Below, piece after piece: positions 23,376 through 31,776 of a stretch of 64,000 bases of DNA (position 1 is its first letter; every line of letters begins with the position of its first letter). This stretch comes from JAAFHS01 sp046049665 (GTDB taxonomy: Bacteria; Pseudomonadota; Alphaproteobacteria; Rhodobacterales; Rhodobacteraceae), in assembly GCA_046049665.1 (NCBI GenBank), contig JBJOQW010000060.1, positions 22,441 to 86,440 on the forward strand. The letters run 5' to 3'. Made by a program: the position numbers and the translations under genes. The notes beneath the pieces are model-generated. The model made no database searches. It was not told the DNA's origin and saw only the letters and a program-made list of their open reading frames with translations.

Positions 23376-25277
23376 ATGAAAACACTGGATGTCATTACCA
23401 TTGGCCGGTCATCGGTTGATCTTTACGGCGCGCAGGTGGGCGGGCGGCTGGAGGACATGGGGTCATTCCAGAAATACGTGGGCGGTAGCCCGACGAACAT
23501 GGCCACGGGCACGGCACGGCTGGGGCTGCGCTCGGCGCTGATCACGCGGGTGGGTGATGAGCATATGGGCCGCTTTATCCGCGAGGAGTTGCAGCGCGAA
23601 GGGGTGAACACGCAAGGCGTGGTGACAGACCCGGAAAGGCTGACGGCGCTGGTGCTGCTGGGCATCCGTGATGACAAGCAGTTCCCGCTGATCTTTTACC
23701 GCGAAAACTGCGCCGATATGGCGCTGTGCGAAGATGATATTGACGCAGGCTTTATCGCGCAGGCGCGCGCGGTGGTGGCGACGGGCACGCATCTGAGCCA
23801 CCCGCGCACGGCGGCGGCGGTGCTGAAAGCGTTGCATCTGGCGCGTGAGAATGGCGCGCAGACGGCGCTGGACATTGATTACCGGCCGAACCTGTGGGGG
23901 CTGTCGGGGCATGGCGACGGGGAAAACCGGTTCATCGAAAGTGCGGCGGTGACGGCGCGGTTGCAGGAAACGCTTCACCTGTTCGATCTGATCGTGGGCA
24001 CCGAAGAAGAATTCCACATTGCGGGCGGCACGACCGATACGATGGCGGCGCTGCGGGCGGTGCGGGCGGTCAGCCGCGCGGTGCTGGTATGCAAGCGCGG
24101 ACCGATGGGGGCTGCGGCCTTTACGGGTGATATTCCGGCGACCCTTGACGATGGCGAGGCGGGGCCGGGCTTTCCGATTGAGGTGTTCAACGTGCTGGGC
24201 GCGGGTGATGGCTTCATGTCGGGCCTGCTGAAAGGCTGGCTGGATGGTGAGGCATGGCCGGTAGCACTGACCTACGCCAATGCCTGCGGGGCCTTTGCCG
24301 TATCGCGCCACGGCTGCACGCCGGCCTACCCAAGCTGGGAAGAGCTGCAGTTCTTCCTGAAGCGCGGGGTGCAAACACCCGCCTTGCGCCATGATACGGC
24401 GTTGGAGCAGATCCATTGGTCCACCAACCGGCGCAAGCAATGGCAAACGGTGCGCGCCTTTGCCTTTGATCACCGTGCGCAGCTGGAGGATATTGCCGGG
24501 GCAACACCTGCGCGGATTGCCGCGTTCAAGAACCTTTGTCTGGATGCGACACTGGCTGTGGCGCAGGAGCGCGACGGCTATGGTCTTTTGTGCGACAACC
24601 GCCTTGGGCGCGGGGCCTTGCACCGGGCGGCGGGGCAGGGCTTGTGGATCGGGCGGCCGGTGGAATGGCCGGGATCACGGCCTTTGATGCTGGAGCCGGA
24701 ACTGGGCCCGGATTTCGGGGGGCTGAACGAATGGGCGCTGGAACATGTGGTCAAGGTTCTGTGCTTTTGCCACCCGGATGATGCGCCTGACATGCAGGCC
24801 AAGCAGGAAGATACGATCACACGGCTGTTCCACGCCTGCCGCCGCAACCGCCTTGAAATGCTGCTGGAGGTGATCCCGTCCAAGGTGGGGCCGGTGGATG
24901 ACATGACGACGGCCAAGCTGATTTCGCGCTTTTATGACATCGGCATTTACCCCGACTGGTGGAAGCTGGAGCCGATGCAGACGGATGCCGCATGGGCCGC
25001 CACCTGTGATGCCATCAACAGCCGCGATCCGCATACCCAAGGGATTGTGGTGCTGGGGCTGGGGCAATCTGAGGCGGAACTGGCAAGCGCATTCAAACTT
25101 GCGGCCAAGCATCCGCTGGTCAAAGGCTTTGCCGTAGGCCGCACCATTCATGGCAATGTCGGGCGTGACTGGATGGCGGGGCGCATTGATGATGCGACGG
25201 CAGTTGCTAGCATGGCCGAAAACTATCAACGTCTTTGCGACATCTGGGATCACGCCCGCACAGGAGTATCAGCATGA
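23376..25277 (+). CDS. iolC: 5-dehydro-2-deoxygluconokinase fused to an aldolase-like DUF2090 domain
   Basis: 633 residues. The N-terminal 330 are a PfkB-type kinase that phosphorylates 5-dehydro-2-deoxygluconate: GRSSVDLYGAQVGGRLEDM, YVGGSPTNMATGTARLGLRS and the catalytic Asp in LGAGDGFMSGLLKGW. The C-terminal 300 form the DUF2090 barrel (LLEVIPSKVGPVDDMTTAKL), in alphaproteobacteria found attached to IolC and thought to do the following aldolase step (IolJ). Such a fused IolC is the usual form in this order. Its stop overlaps iolD by ATGA. Expression is probably controlled by the operator at 23311. Confidence 0.92.
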   Translation: MKTLDVITIGRSSVDLYGAQVGGRLEDMGSFQKYVGGSPTNMATGTARLGLRSALITRVGDEHMGRFIREELQREGVNTQGVVTDPERLTALVLLGIRDDKQFPLIFYRENCADMALCEDDIDAGFIAQARAVVATGTHLSHPRTAAAVLKALHLARENGAQTALDIDYRPNLWGLSGHGDGENRFIESAAVTARLQETLHLFDLIVGTEEEFHIAGGTTDTMAALRAVRAVSRAVLVCKRGPMGAAAFTGDIPATLDDGEAGPGFPIEVFNVLGAGDGFMSGLLKGWLDGEAWPVALTYANACGAFAVSRHGCTPAYPSWEELQFFLKRGVQTPALRHDTALEQIHWSTNRRKQWQTVRAFAFDHRAQLEDIAGATPARIAAFKNLCLDATLAVAQERDGYGLLCDNRLGRGALHRAAGQGLWIGRPVEWPGSRPLMLEPELGPDFGGLNEWALEHVVKVLCFCHPDDAPDMQAKQEDTITRLFHACRRNRLEMLLEVIPSKVGPVDDMTTAKLISRFYDIGIYPDWWKLEPMQTDAAWAATCDAINSRDPHTQGIVVLGLGQSEAELASAFKLAAKHPLVKGFAVGRTIHGNVGRDWMAGRIDDATAVASMAENYQRLCDIWDHARTGVSA

Positions 25278-27106
25278 GCACTATCCGTCTGACCGCCGCC
25301 CAAGCGATGGTGCGCTACCTGACCGCGCAGATGGCCGAGGATGGCAAGCCCTTTATCGCGGGCTGCTGGGGCATTTTCGGCCATGGCAACGTTGCGGGGC
25401 TGGGTGAGGCCTTGTACGGCGTCAAGGACCATTTCCCCACCTACCGCGGGCATAATGAACAGACCATGGCGCATACGGCGATTGCCTATGCCAAACAATT
25501 GGGCCGGGCACATGCGATGATGGTGACATCGTCAATTGGGCCGGGGGCCTTGAACATGGTCACGGCGGCGGGTGTGGCGCATGTGAACCGCATTCCGGTG
25601 CTGATCGTGCCGGGGGATGCCTTTGCCAACCGGGGGCCGGACCCGGTGCTGCAACAGGTTGAGGATTTCGGTGATGGCACGACCTGCGTGAACGATGCGT
25701 TCAAGCCGGTGAGCCGCTATTATGACCGCATCATGCGGCCGGAACATCTGCTGACGGCATTGCCGCGCGCAATGCGGGTGATGACGGACCCGGCGGAATG
25801 CGGGCCGGTGACGCTGTCCTTCTGTCAGGATGTGCAGGCCGAGGCCTATGATTACCCGGCCTCATTCTTTGAACCGCGCGTCTGGCGGCTGCGGCGGGTG
25901 CAGCCGGACCCGGTGGAAGTGGCGCGGGTGGCCGAGATGATCAAGGGTGCGAAGAACCCGGTGATCGTGGCGGGTGGCGGCGTGCATTACAGCTTTGCGA
26001 CCGATGCCTTGGCGTGGTTCGCGGATCAGTACCAGATTCCGGTGGTGGAAACGCAGGCGGGCAAATCATCCCTGCCATGGGACCATCCGATGAACCTGGG
26101 GCCAGTGGGCGTGACGGGTTCAACAAGTGCCAACACGGCCTGCGGGCAGGCGGATGTGGTGATCGGGGTCGGCACGCGGTTTCAGGATTTTACGACAGGG
26201 TCCTGGTCACTGTTTTCCCATCCGGGGCGCAAGCTGATCAGCCTGAATGTGGCGGCTTATGATGCGGCCAAGCATGGGGCAGAACCTTTGTGCGCTGATG
26301 CCTGCGTGGGGCTTGAGGCGCTGTGGAAAGCCATGGGTGAGCACAAGTTCAGCCCTGATGCGGCGGCCTTGAAGGCCGACTGGTTCAGCAAGGTTGATCC
26401 GCTGACGGAAGCGCCCAAGGATGGCAACCAGTTGCCAACGGACATGCAGGTGGTTGGGGCGGTGCAGCGCGCTGCTGGTCCAGATACGGTGATCATGTCA
26501 GCGGCAGGCACCATGCCGGGCGAATTGCACAAGCTGTGGAAGGCGACGCGGCCCATGTCCTACCACATGGAATACGGGTTTTCCTGCATGGGGTATGAAA
26601 TTGCAGGGGCGATCGGCATCAAAATGGCGCAGCCAGAGCGCGATGTGGTCTGCATGCTAGGCGATGGCAGCTATATGATGGCCAATAGCGAATTGGCGAC
26701 GGCCTGCATGATGGGCACAAAGATCACGCTGGTGATTACGGATAACCGGGGGTTCGGCTGTATCAACCGCTTGCAGATGCACACGGGCGGGGCGGAATTC
26801 AACAACCTGCTGAAGGATGCCTGGCAGGTGAACGCCTCGGCCATTGATTTCCGCGCGCATGCGGAATCGATGGGGGCCACGGCGGTGAAAGCGGGAAATA
26901 TTGCGGAACTTGAAGCGGCACTGGTGCAGGCGAAAGCCGCCAAGGGGCCGTTTGTGGTGGTGATTGATACTGACCCCTACCCAAGCACGCCTTACGGCGG
27001 ATCGTGGTGGGAGGTGGGGGTGCCCGAGGTGTCCGTGCGGCCGGCAGTGGTGGCAGCGCATGAGAAAGCGCGGGAAAAGAAGCAAAAACAGCAACGTGCT
27101 GACTGA
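25274..27106 (+). CDS. iolD: 3D-(3,5/4)-trihydroxycyclohexane-1,2-dione acylhydrolase
   Basis: Opens the ring in inositol breakdown, a thiamine-diphosphate enzyme. 610 residues. The ThDP/metal motif begins GDGSYMMANSELATACMMGT near residue 462 and continues to NNLLKDAW. The N-terminal substrate domain has FGHGNVAGLGEALYG and the central domain GPVGVTGSTSANTACGQAD. ATG 25274 overlaps the iolC stop (ATGA), preceded by AGGAG. iolE follows after 15 bases. Confidence 0.95.
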   Translation: MSTIRLTAAQAMVRYLTAQMAEDGKPFIAGCWGIFGHGNVAGLGEALYGVKDHFPTYRGHNEQTMAHTAIAYAKQLGRAHAMMVTSSIGPGALNMVTAAGVAHVNRIPVLIVPGDAFANRGPDPVLQQVEDFGDGTTCVNDAFKPVSRYYDRIMRPEHLLTALPRAMRVMTDPAECGPVTLSFCQDVQAEAYDYPASFFEPRVWRLRRVQPDPVEVARVAEMIKGAKNPVIVAGGGVHYSFATDALAWFADQYQIPVVETQAGKSSLPWDHPMNLGPVGVTGSTSANTACGQADVVIGVGTRFQDFTTGSWSLFSHPGRKLISLNVAAYDAAKHGAEPLCADACVGLEALWKAMGEHKFSPDAAALKADWFSKVDPLTEAPKDGNQLPTDMQVVGAVQRAAGPDTVIMSAAGTMPGELHKLWKATRPMSYHMEYGFSCMGYEIAGAIGIKMAQPERDVVCMLGDGSYMMANSELATACMMGTKITLVITDNRGFGCINRLQMHTGGAEFNNLLKDAWQVNASAIDFRAHAESMGATAVKAGNIAELEAALVQAKAAKGPFVVVIDTDPYPSTPYGGSWWEVGVPEVSVRPAVVAAHEKAREKKQKQQRAD

Positions 27107-27121
27107 AGTTAAGGTGAAAAG

Positions 27122-28021
27122 ATGATCCGTTACGGAACCAACCCGATTGCATGGTCAAACGATGATGACCAGACGCTGGGCGCGCATATCAGCCTGGAGC
27201 AATGTCTGGATGAGTGCGCGAAGATCGGCTTTGATGGTATTGAAAAGGGGCATAAATTCCCGACAACCGTGGCAGGCCTGAAAGGCGTGCTTGACCCGCG
27301 TGGTCTGGCCTTTGTGTCGGGCTGGCATTCGACGAACCTGTTGGTGAATGCGGTTGAGGCCGAAAAGGCAGCGATGCAGCCGTTTCTGGATGTGCTGAAA
27401 GGCATGGGCTGCAAGGTGATCATCGTGTGCGAAACATCAAACGCCATTCATGGCGCGGATGATCAGCCGGTCAACAACCGTCCGCATCTGCGGGATGATC
27501 AGTGGCGGGCCTTCGGGCAGGGGATCGAGGCCTTGGCGGAATTCAGTGCGGCACAGGGCATCACGCTGGTTTACCATCACCACATGGGCACGATTGTGGA
27601 AGCCGAATGGGAGATTGACCGCCTGATGGCGGAGACAGGGCCACATACGCATTTGCTGCTGGATACGGGGCATTGCCATTTTGGCGGCGGTGATCCGGTG
27701 CGGCTTGCGAAAAAGCACATGGGCCGCGTGGCGCATATCCATGCCAAGAACGTGCGGCCGGATGTGATGGCGCAGGTGCGTGAGCAGGGCCTGAGCTTTC
27801 TGGAAGGTGTGCGGCGGGGCGTGTTCACCGTGCCGGGCGACGCGGAGGGTGTGGTAGATTTCCACGGCGTGCTTGAGGTGGCGGCGGCGCATGATTATCA
27901 GGGCTGGTTGGTGATCGAGGCGGAACAGGACGCGGCGGTGCGCAACCCGTTGGAATATCAGGGTATGGGGCTGCGCGCGCTGAAGGCCTTCGCGAAACGG
28001 GCAGGTTTGCGCGGGGCGTGA
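27122..28021 (+). CDS. iolE: Inosose dehydratase
   Basis: Dehydrates 2-keto-myo-inositol to the trione. 299 residues, normal; a xylose-isomerase-like TIM barrel. Motifs: NPIAWSNDDD at the start, FDGIEKGHKFP, LVYHHHMGTIVEAEWEID (metal-binding His/Glu), LDTGHCHFGGGDP and VIEAEQD. The metal set His/Asp/Glu is intact. It is close behind iolD (15 bases) and ahead of iolB (about 40 bases). Confidence 0.95.
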   Translation: MIRYGTNPIAWSNDDDQTLGAHISLEQCLDECAKIGFDGIEKGHKFPTTVAGLKGVLDPRGLAFVSGWHSTNLLVNAVEAEKAAMQPFLDVLKGMGCKVIIVCETSNAIHGADDQPVNNRPHLRDDQWRAFGQGIEALAEFSAAQGITLVYHHHMGTIVEAEWEIDRLMAETGPHTHLLLDTGHCHFGGGDPVRLAKKHMGRVAHIHAKNVRPDVMAQVREQGLSFLEGVRRGVFTVPGDAEGVVDFHGVLEVAAAHDYQGWLVIEAEQDAAVRNPLEYQGMGLRALKAFAKRAGLRGA

Positions 28022-28060
28022 CGGGCGGATTTGAGTATTTTGCAAAGAGAAAACAAAACG

Positions 28061-28876
28061 ATGGCCGATCTTTTGCGCAAGCCGCTGGGCACCCATGGCA
28101 AGGTGCATGACATCAGTGCTGCCGATGCAGGCTGGGGCTATGTAGGCTTTTCGCTTTACCGGCTGAGTGCGGGGGAAAGCGTGGCGGAAACCACGGGTGA
28201 CCGCGAGGTGATACTGGTGCTGGTCGAGGGGCACGCGCATATCCACGGGGCGGGGCAGGATTGGGGTGTGATGGGCGACCGGATGGATGTGTTTGAAAAG
28301 ACCCCGCCGCATTGCCTGTATCTGCCGGGGGGGACGGCGTGGAATGCGCAGGCGACAACGGCCTGCACGCTGGCGGTTTGCACAGCGCCTGCGAAGGGCG
28401 GGTACGCGGCGCAGCGCCTTGGGCCGGAAGGAATTGCGCTGACACCAAGGGGGCAGGGGGCGAACACGCGCCACATCAACAACATCGCGATGGAAGGCCG
28501 CGATGTGGCGGGCAGCCTGCTGGTGACCGAAGTCTTCACGCCGGCTGGCAACTGGTCAAGCTATCCCAGCCACAGGCATGACGAGGATGATTATCCGCGG
28601 ATGACCTATCTGGAAGAAACCTACTACCACCGCCTGAACCCGGCGCAGGGCTTTGGCATTCAGCGCGTATACACCGAAGACGGTGCGTTGGACGAAACTA
28701 TGGCGGTCAAGAACCATGATGTGGTGCTGGTGCCGCGCGGGCATCACCCTTGTGGAGCGCCCTATGGATACGAGATGTATTACCTGAACGTCATGGCAGG
28801 CCCGCGCCGCGCCTGGCGGTTTCAGAACGACCCGGACCATGACTGGATTTACCAACGCGATTCAGCTGGCCTGTAG
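28061..28876 (+). CDS. iolB: 5-deoxy-glucuronate isomerase
   Basis: Isomerises 5-deoxy-glucuronate to 2-deoxy-5-keto-gluconate. 271 residues from ATG 28061 (MADLLRKPLGTHG); an upstream frame opening from 28031 is rejected as it lacks the family start. Cupin fold with metal site SYPSHRHDEDDYP and late DVVLVPRGHHPCGAPYGYEM, plus YYLNVMAGPRRAW. Last gene of the visible iol run. iolG (dehydrogenase) and iolA (methylmalonate-semialdehyde dehydrogenase) are not in the window. Confidence 0.94.
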   Translation: MADLLRKPLGTHGKVHDISAADAGWGYVGFSLYRLSAGESVAETTGDREVILVLVEGHAHIHGAGQDWGVMGDRMDVFEKTPPHCLYLPGGTAWNAQATTACTLAVCTAPAKGGYAAQRLGPEGIALTPRGQGANTRHINNIAMEGRDVAGSLLVTEVFTPAGNWSSYPSHRHDEDDYPRMTYLEETYYHRLNPAQGFGIQRVYTEDGALDETMAVKNHDVVLVPRGHHPCGAPYGYEMYYLNVMAGPRRAWRFQNDPDHDWIYQRDSAGL

Positions 28877-28908
28877 GGCATTCGTCACAATGGCGCTGCG
28901 CCTGTCGT

Positions 28909-29226
28909 TCAATCAGCGGGTCCGGCAAGCCTGACACGCAGGGTGGGGGCGGCGGCTGAAAGCTCGCGCAGGACAATGCCGCTGTTGGGCAAGACGGGGG
29001 TGCGGACCAGCACTTCGCCGCGAAAGCCGAATCGTTCAAGCTGGGACAGCGCATCAACTGCGTCAAACCCCGGCCCGAACAGCGGCATGATCACAAGGTC
29101 TGGCAGAACCTCGCTGATCTTGCGGGCGCTCAACTTTACAAAGGGCATGCTGTGCAGGGCTGAGTTAGCGGGAAGTTCGCCGCTCTCTGCTCCGTCAATC
29201 ACAAGAACTGACCGCAGGCCCGCCAT
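28909..29226 (-). CDS. Small protein resembling a receiver fold, function unknown
   Basis: 105 residues. It reads VLVIDGAESGELPANSALHS, then SEVLPDLVIMPLFGPGFDAV and FGFRGEVLVRTPVLPNSG, with spacing like a CheY-like receiver (a strand ending in Asp, then a helix, then a LVRTP strand) but without the phosphorylatable Asp environment. I recall similar short proteins in Rhodobacterales but no function. It converges on iolB, 32 bases away, and faces away from phoR across 220 bases. Confidence 0.6.
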   Translation of the reverse strand: MAGLRSVLVIDGAESGELPANSALHSMPFVKLSARKISEVLPDLVIMPLFGPGFDAVDALSQLERFGFRGEVLVRTPVLPNSGIVLRELSAAAPTLRVRLAGPAD

Positions 29227-29446
29227 CAGGGCAGCGCCACCCTACGCGCGCAAACGCACTTCGTCCGCCCCAATGGCGACCGCCGTTTTTGCATCTGTAC
29301 CTCCCCCGAGGATAAGCCTGTTTCTTGCAAGCCGTTCCGCAGTTTAGCGCGATTCAACTTCAGGGGGAAATAGCAAAGATTGGATTATACTTTGGGCATA
29401 GATTGCACCGGCTGGACAGGCTGACCGGCACCTGCCACACAAAGCC

Positions 29447-30481
29447 ATGGAACACTCGCTTGCTACATCCCTGATCGCGGCCTTGCCGCAACCGGCCCTG
29501 TTTATTGCACAATCGCAAAAGGTTGGCAGTGCCAACGCTGCGGCCATCGCTCTGTTGGGGCATGGGATGATCGGGCGGCACTTTGCCCTGTCCTTGCGCA
29601 ATCCGCAGGCGATTGCCGCCATCGAGGAGGCCTTGCAATCGGGGCAGGTGGTGCAGACACGGATGACGCAACCGGTTGCCGGGGCCGATGCCACCTACCG
29701 CCTGATCGCAAATCCGGTAGCGGGTGACGGGCTATCGGGTGTGCTGTGTCTGTTCGAGGATGTGTCGGATGCCGAACAGATCGGGCAAATGCGACGCGAA
29801 TTCGTGGCCAATGTCAGCCACGAACTGCGCACGCCGCTGACGGCACTTTTGGGCTTCATTGAAACGTTGCGGGGGGCCGCCAAGGATGACCCGGTGGCGC
29901 GCGGGCGGTTTCTGGAAATCATGTCGCGTGAGGCAGGGCGGATGAACCGTCTTGTCAGTGATCTGTTGCAGTTGAGCCAGGTCGAGGCGGTTGAAAGGGT
30001 GCGCCCGGCAGCACCGGTTGATGTGATGGCCTGCCTGATGTCGACTGTGTCAGCGTTGCGGCCCCTGTCGGAACGCGCTGCGGCCTCGCTTGAGGTAAGT
30101 GGCCCGCCCGGACCGATCATGGTGCCCGGAGATGCGGACCAACTGTTGCAGGTGTTCCAGAACCTGATCGAAAATGCCCTCAAATATGGCGGGCAGGGCA
30201 ATGTGCGAGTGAACGTACGACAGGGCGAAGAGCGTGGAATCAGCGGGCCAGCCGTGAGCATCGCGGTCAGGGATGAGGGTGAGGGAATCGATCCGATGCA
30301 TTTGCCGCGCCTGACCGAACGATTCTACCGGGTTGACAGCCACCGGTCGCGCGAACAGGGGGGCACGGGGCTGGGATTGGCGATTGTGAAACACATTGTT
30401 AACCGGCACCGTGGCCGGCTGCGCATTGAATCTGAGCTGGGCCAGGGCAGCACCTTTACGGTTATCCTGCCGCAAACATAG
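29447..30481 (+). CDS. phoR: Phosphate regulon sensor histidine kinase PhoR, no membrane segment
   Basis: 344 residues. PAS-like N-terminal domain (about 8-110), HisKA with FVANVSHELRTPLTALLGF (His125), and HATPase with NLIENALKYGG, DEGEGI and GGTGLGLAIVKHIV. Unlike E. coli PhoR there is no N-terminal transmembrane segment; an in-frame TAG at 29399 prevents an upstream extension of more than 15 codons. It probably senses phosphate through PstB and PhoU rather than by itself. Its partner phoB lies at the far end of the same cluster. Confidence 0.9.
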   Translation: MEHSLATSLIAALPQPALFIAQSQKVGSANAAAIALLGHGMIGRHFALSLRNPQAIAAIEEALQSGQVVQTRMTQPVAGADATYRLIANPVAGDGLSGVLCLFEDVSDAEQIGQMRREFVANVSHELRTPLTALLGFIETLRGAAKDDPVARGRFLEIMSREAGRMNRLVSDLLQLSQVEAVERVRPAAPVDVMACLMSTVSALRPLSERAAASLEVSGPPGPIMVPGDADQLLQVFQNLIENALKYGGQGNVRVNVRQGEERGISGPAVSIAVRDEGEGIDPMHLPRLTERFYRVDSHRSREQGGTGLGLAIVKHIVNRHRGRLRIESELGQGSTFTVILPQT

Positions 30482-30541
30482 GGAAATCTGCGTTTTCCGG
30501 CCTGTTCCGGTGGCCTGGACAGGCACGGCTTGCAGGGCGTG

Positions 30542-30574
30542 CTGTCATGAAACTGTTACAAAACTGTCGCAAAA
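30542..30574 (+). promoter_or_regulatory. PHO box before pstS
   Basis: Three 11-base direct repeats: CTGTCATGAAA at 30542, CTGTTACAAAA at 30553 and CTGTCGCAAAA at 30564. The PhoB site is two such repeats (CTGTCAT-N4 twice); the first copy is an exact match and three is a longer than minimal box. It ends 82 bases before pstS. Confidence 0.85.
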
Positions 30575-30656
30575 GCGTGGCGCCGGGTCAATAGACGGGC
30601 GGGTGTGTCGTAGTGGTTGCGACAGCGCGTTACACGGACCCTTGCAGGAGCAAACG

Positions 30657-31712
30657 ATGTCCCTTTTGAAACTTTCCGCTTCTTCGATCGCCATCATGGC
30701 TGTCTCGGCCACTGCTGGCATGGCCCGCGATCAGGTGCAGGTCACCGGGTCGTCGACCGTGCTGCCCTATGCCACCATCGTGGCTGAAGCGTTTGGCGAA
30801 AACTTTGAATTCCCATCGCCCGTGGTTGAAGGTGGCGGTTCGGGTGCCGGCCGCAAGAAGCTGTGCGAAGGCGTTGGCGAAAACACTGTAGACATCGCAA
30901 ACTCGTCCAGCCGCATTTCGCAGTCAGATATCGATCTGTGCGCCTCCAACGGCGTGACCGAGATCATGGAAGTGCGCTTTGGCTATGACGGCATCGTGTT
31001 CGCCTCGGCCGCTGCCGGCCCGGAATTCGCACTGACGCCTGCTGATGTGTACAACGCTCTGGGTGCAAATGTGGCCAAGGACGGCGCTCTGGCTGCCAAC
31101 GCCAGCGCAACCTGGGCTGACGTGAACGCAAGCCTGCCCGCGCAGGACATTCTGGCCTTCGTTCCGGGCACCAAGCACGGCACGCGCGAAGTGTTCGACA
31201 CCAAGGTGATCATTGCGGGCTGCAAGGAAACCGGCGCGTTTGATCTGTTCGTGGCGGCCTCGACCGAGGCGGACGCGGATGCCAAGGAAGATGCAGCCGA
31301 AGACGCCTGCATGGAGCTGCGCACGGATGGCAAGTCGGTTGATATCGACGGCGATTACACCGAAACGCTGGCCCGTCTGGACGCTGACCCAACCGCCGTT
31401 GGCGTGTTCGGCCTGTCGTTCTACCAGAACAACACAGACAAGCTGCGCGTGGCCACGATGAGCGGTGTGGTGCCATCAACCGAAAGCATCGCTTCGGGCG
31501 AATACCCTGTGTCGCGTCCGCTGTACTTCTACGTCAAGAAGGCACATATCGGCGTGATCCCCGGCCTGAAGGAATACATCGAGTTCTTCGTGTCCGACGA
31601 TATGGCTGGCCCGGATGGCCCGCTGGCCCAGTATGGCCTGGTGTCCGACCCGGAACTGGCTGCAACCCAGGCGATGGTTGCTGCAGAAACCCCGATGGGT
31701 CCGCTGGAATAA
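30657..31712 (+). CDS. pstS: Phosphate ABC transporter substrate-binding protein
   Basis: Periplasmic, binds phosphate for PstCAB. 351 residues with a signal peptide (MSLLKLSASSIAIMAVSATA, cut after about residue 23). Mature protein starts RDQVQVTGSSTVLPYATI, where GSSTV is the phosphate-binding loop; EGGGSGAGRKKLCEG and IANSSSRI contribute further contacts, and GTKHGTREVF is also visible. ATG 30657 follows GCAGGAG. The hairpin after it probably limits pstC relative to pstS. Confidence 0.94.
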   Translation: MSLLKLSASSIAIMAVSATAGMARDQVQVTGSSTVLPYATIVAEAFGENFEFPSPVVEGGGSGAGRKKLCEGVGENTVDIANSSSRISQSDIDLCASNGVTEIMEVRFGYDGIVFASAAAGPEFALTPADVYNALGANVAKDGALAANASATWADVNASLPAQDILAFVPGTKHGTREVFDTKVIIAGCKETGAFDLFVAASTEADADAKEDAAEDACMELRTDGKSVDIDGDYTETLARLDADPTAVGVFGLSFYQNNTDKLRVATMSGVVPSTESIASGEYPVSRPLYFYVKKAHIGVIPGLKEYIEFFVSDDMAGPDGPLAQYGLVSDPELAATQAMVAAETPMGPLE

Positions 31713-31724
31713 GCCACACAATAC

Positions 31725-31752
31725 AGGCGGCCCCCGGTGATGGGGGCCGCCT
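31725..31752 (+). terminator. Hairpin between pstS and pstC
   Basis: AGGCGGCCCCC and GGGGGCCGCCT form an 11-bp G+C-rich stem around GGTGAT. It has no T tract, so it more likely stabilises the pstS mRNA end or partly stops transcription than acts as a full terminator. Confidence 0.6.
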
Positions 31753-31776
31753 GACCTTTCGGGATTGGGGCGCTTG

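Noticed and set aside
23463..24623. Minus-strand frame opposite iolC
   Set aside because: Shadow of the kinase domain, with no ribosome site or family mark.
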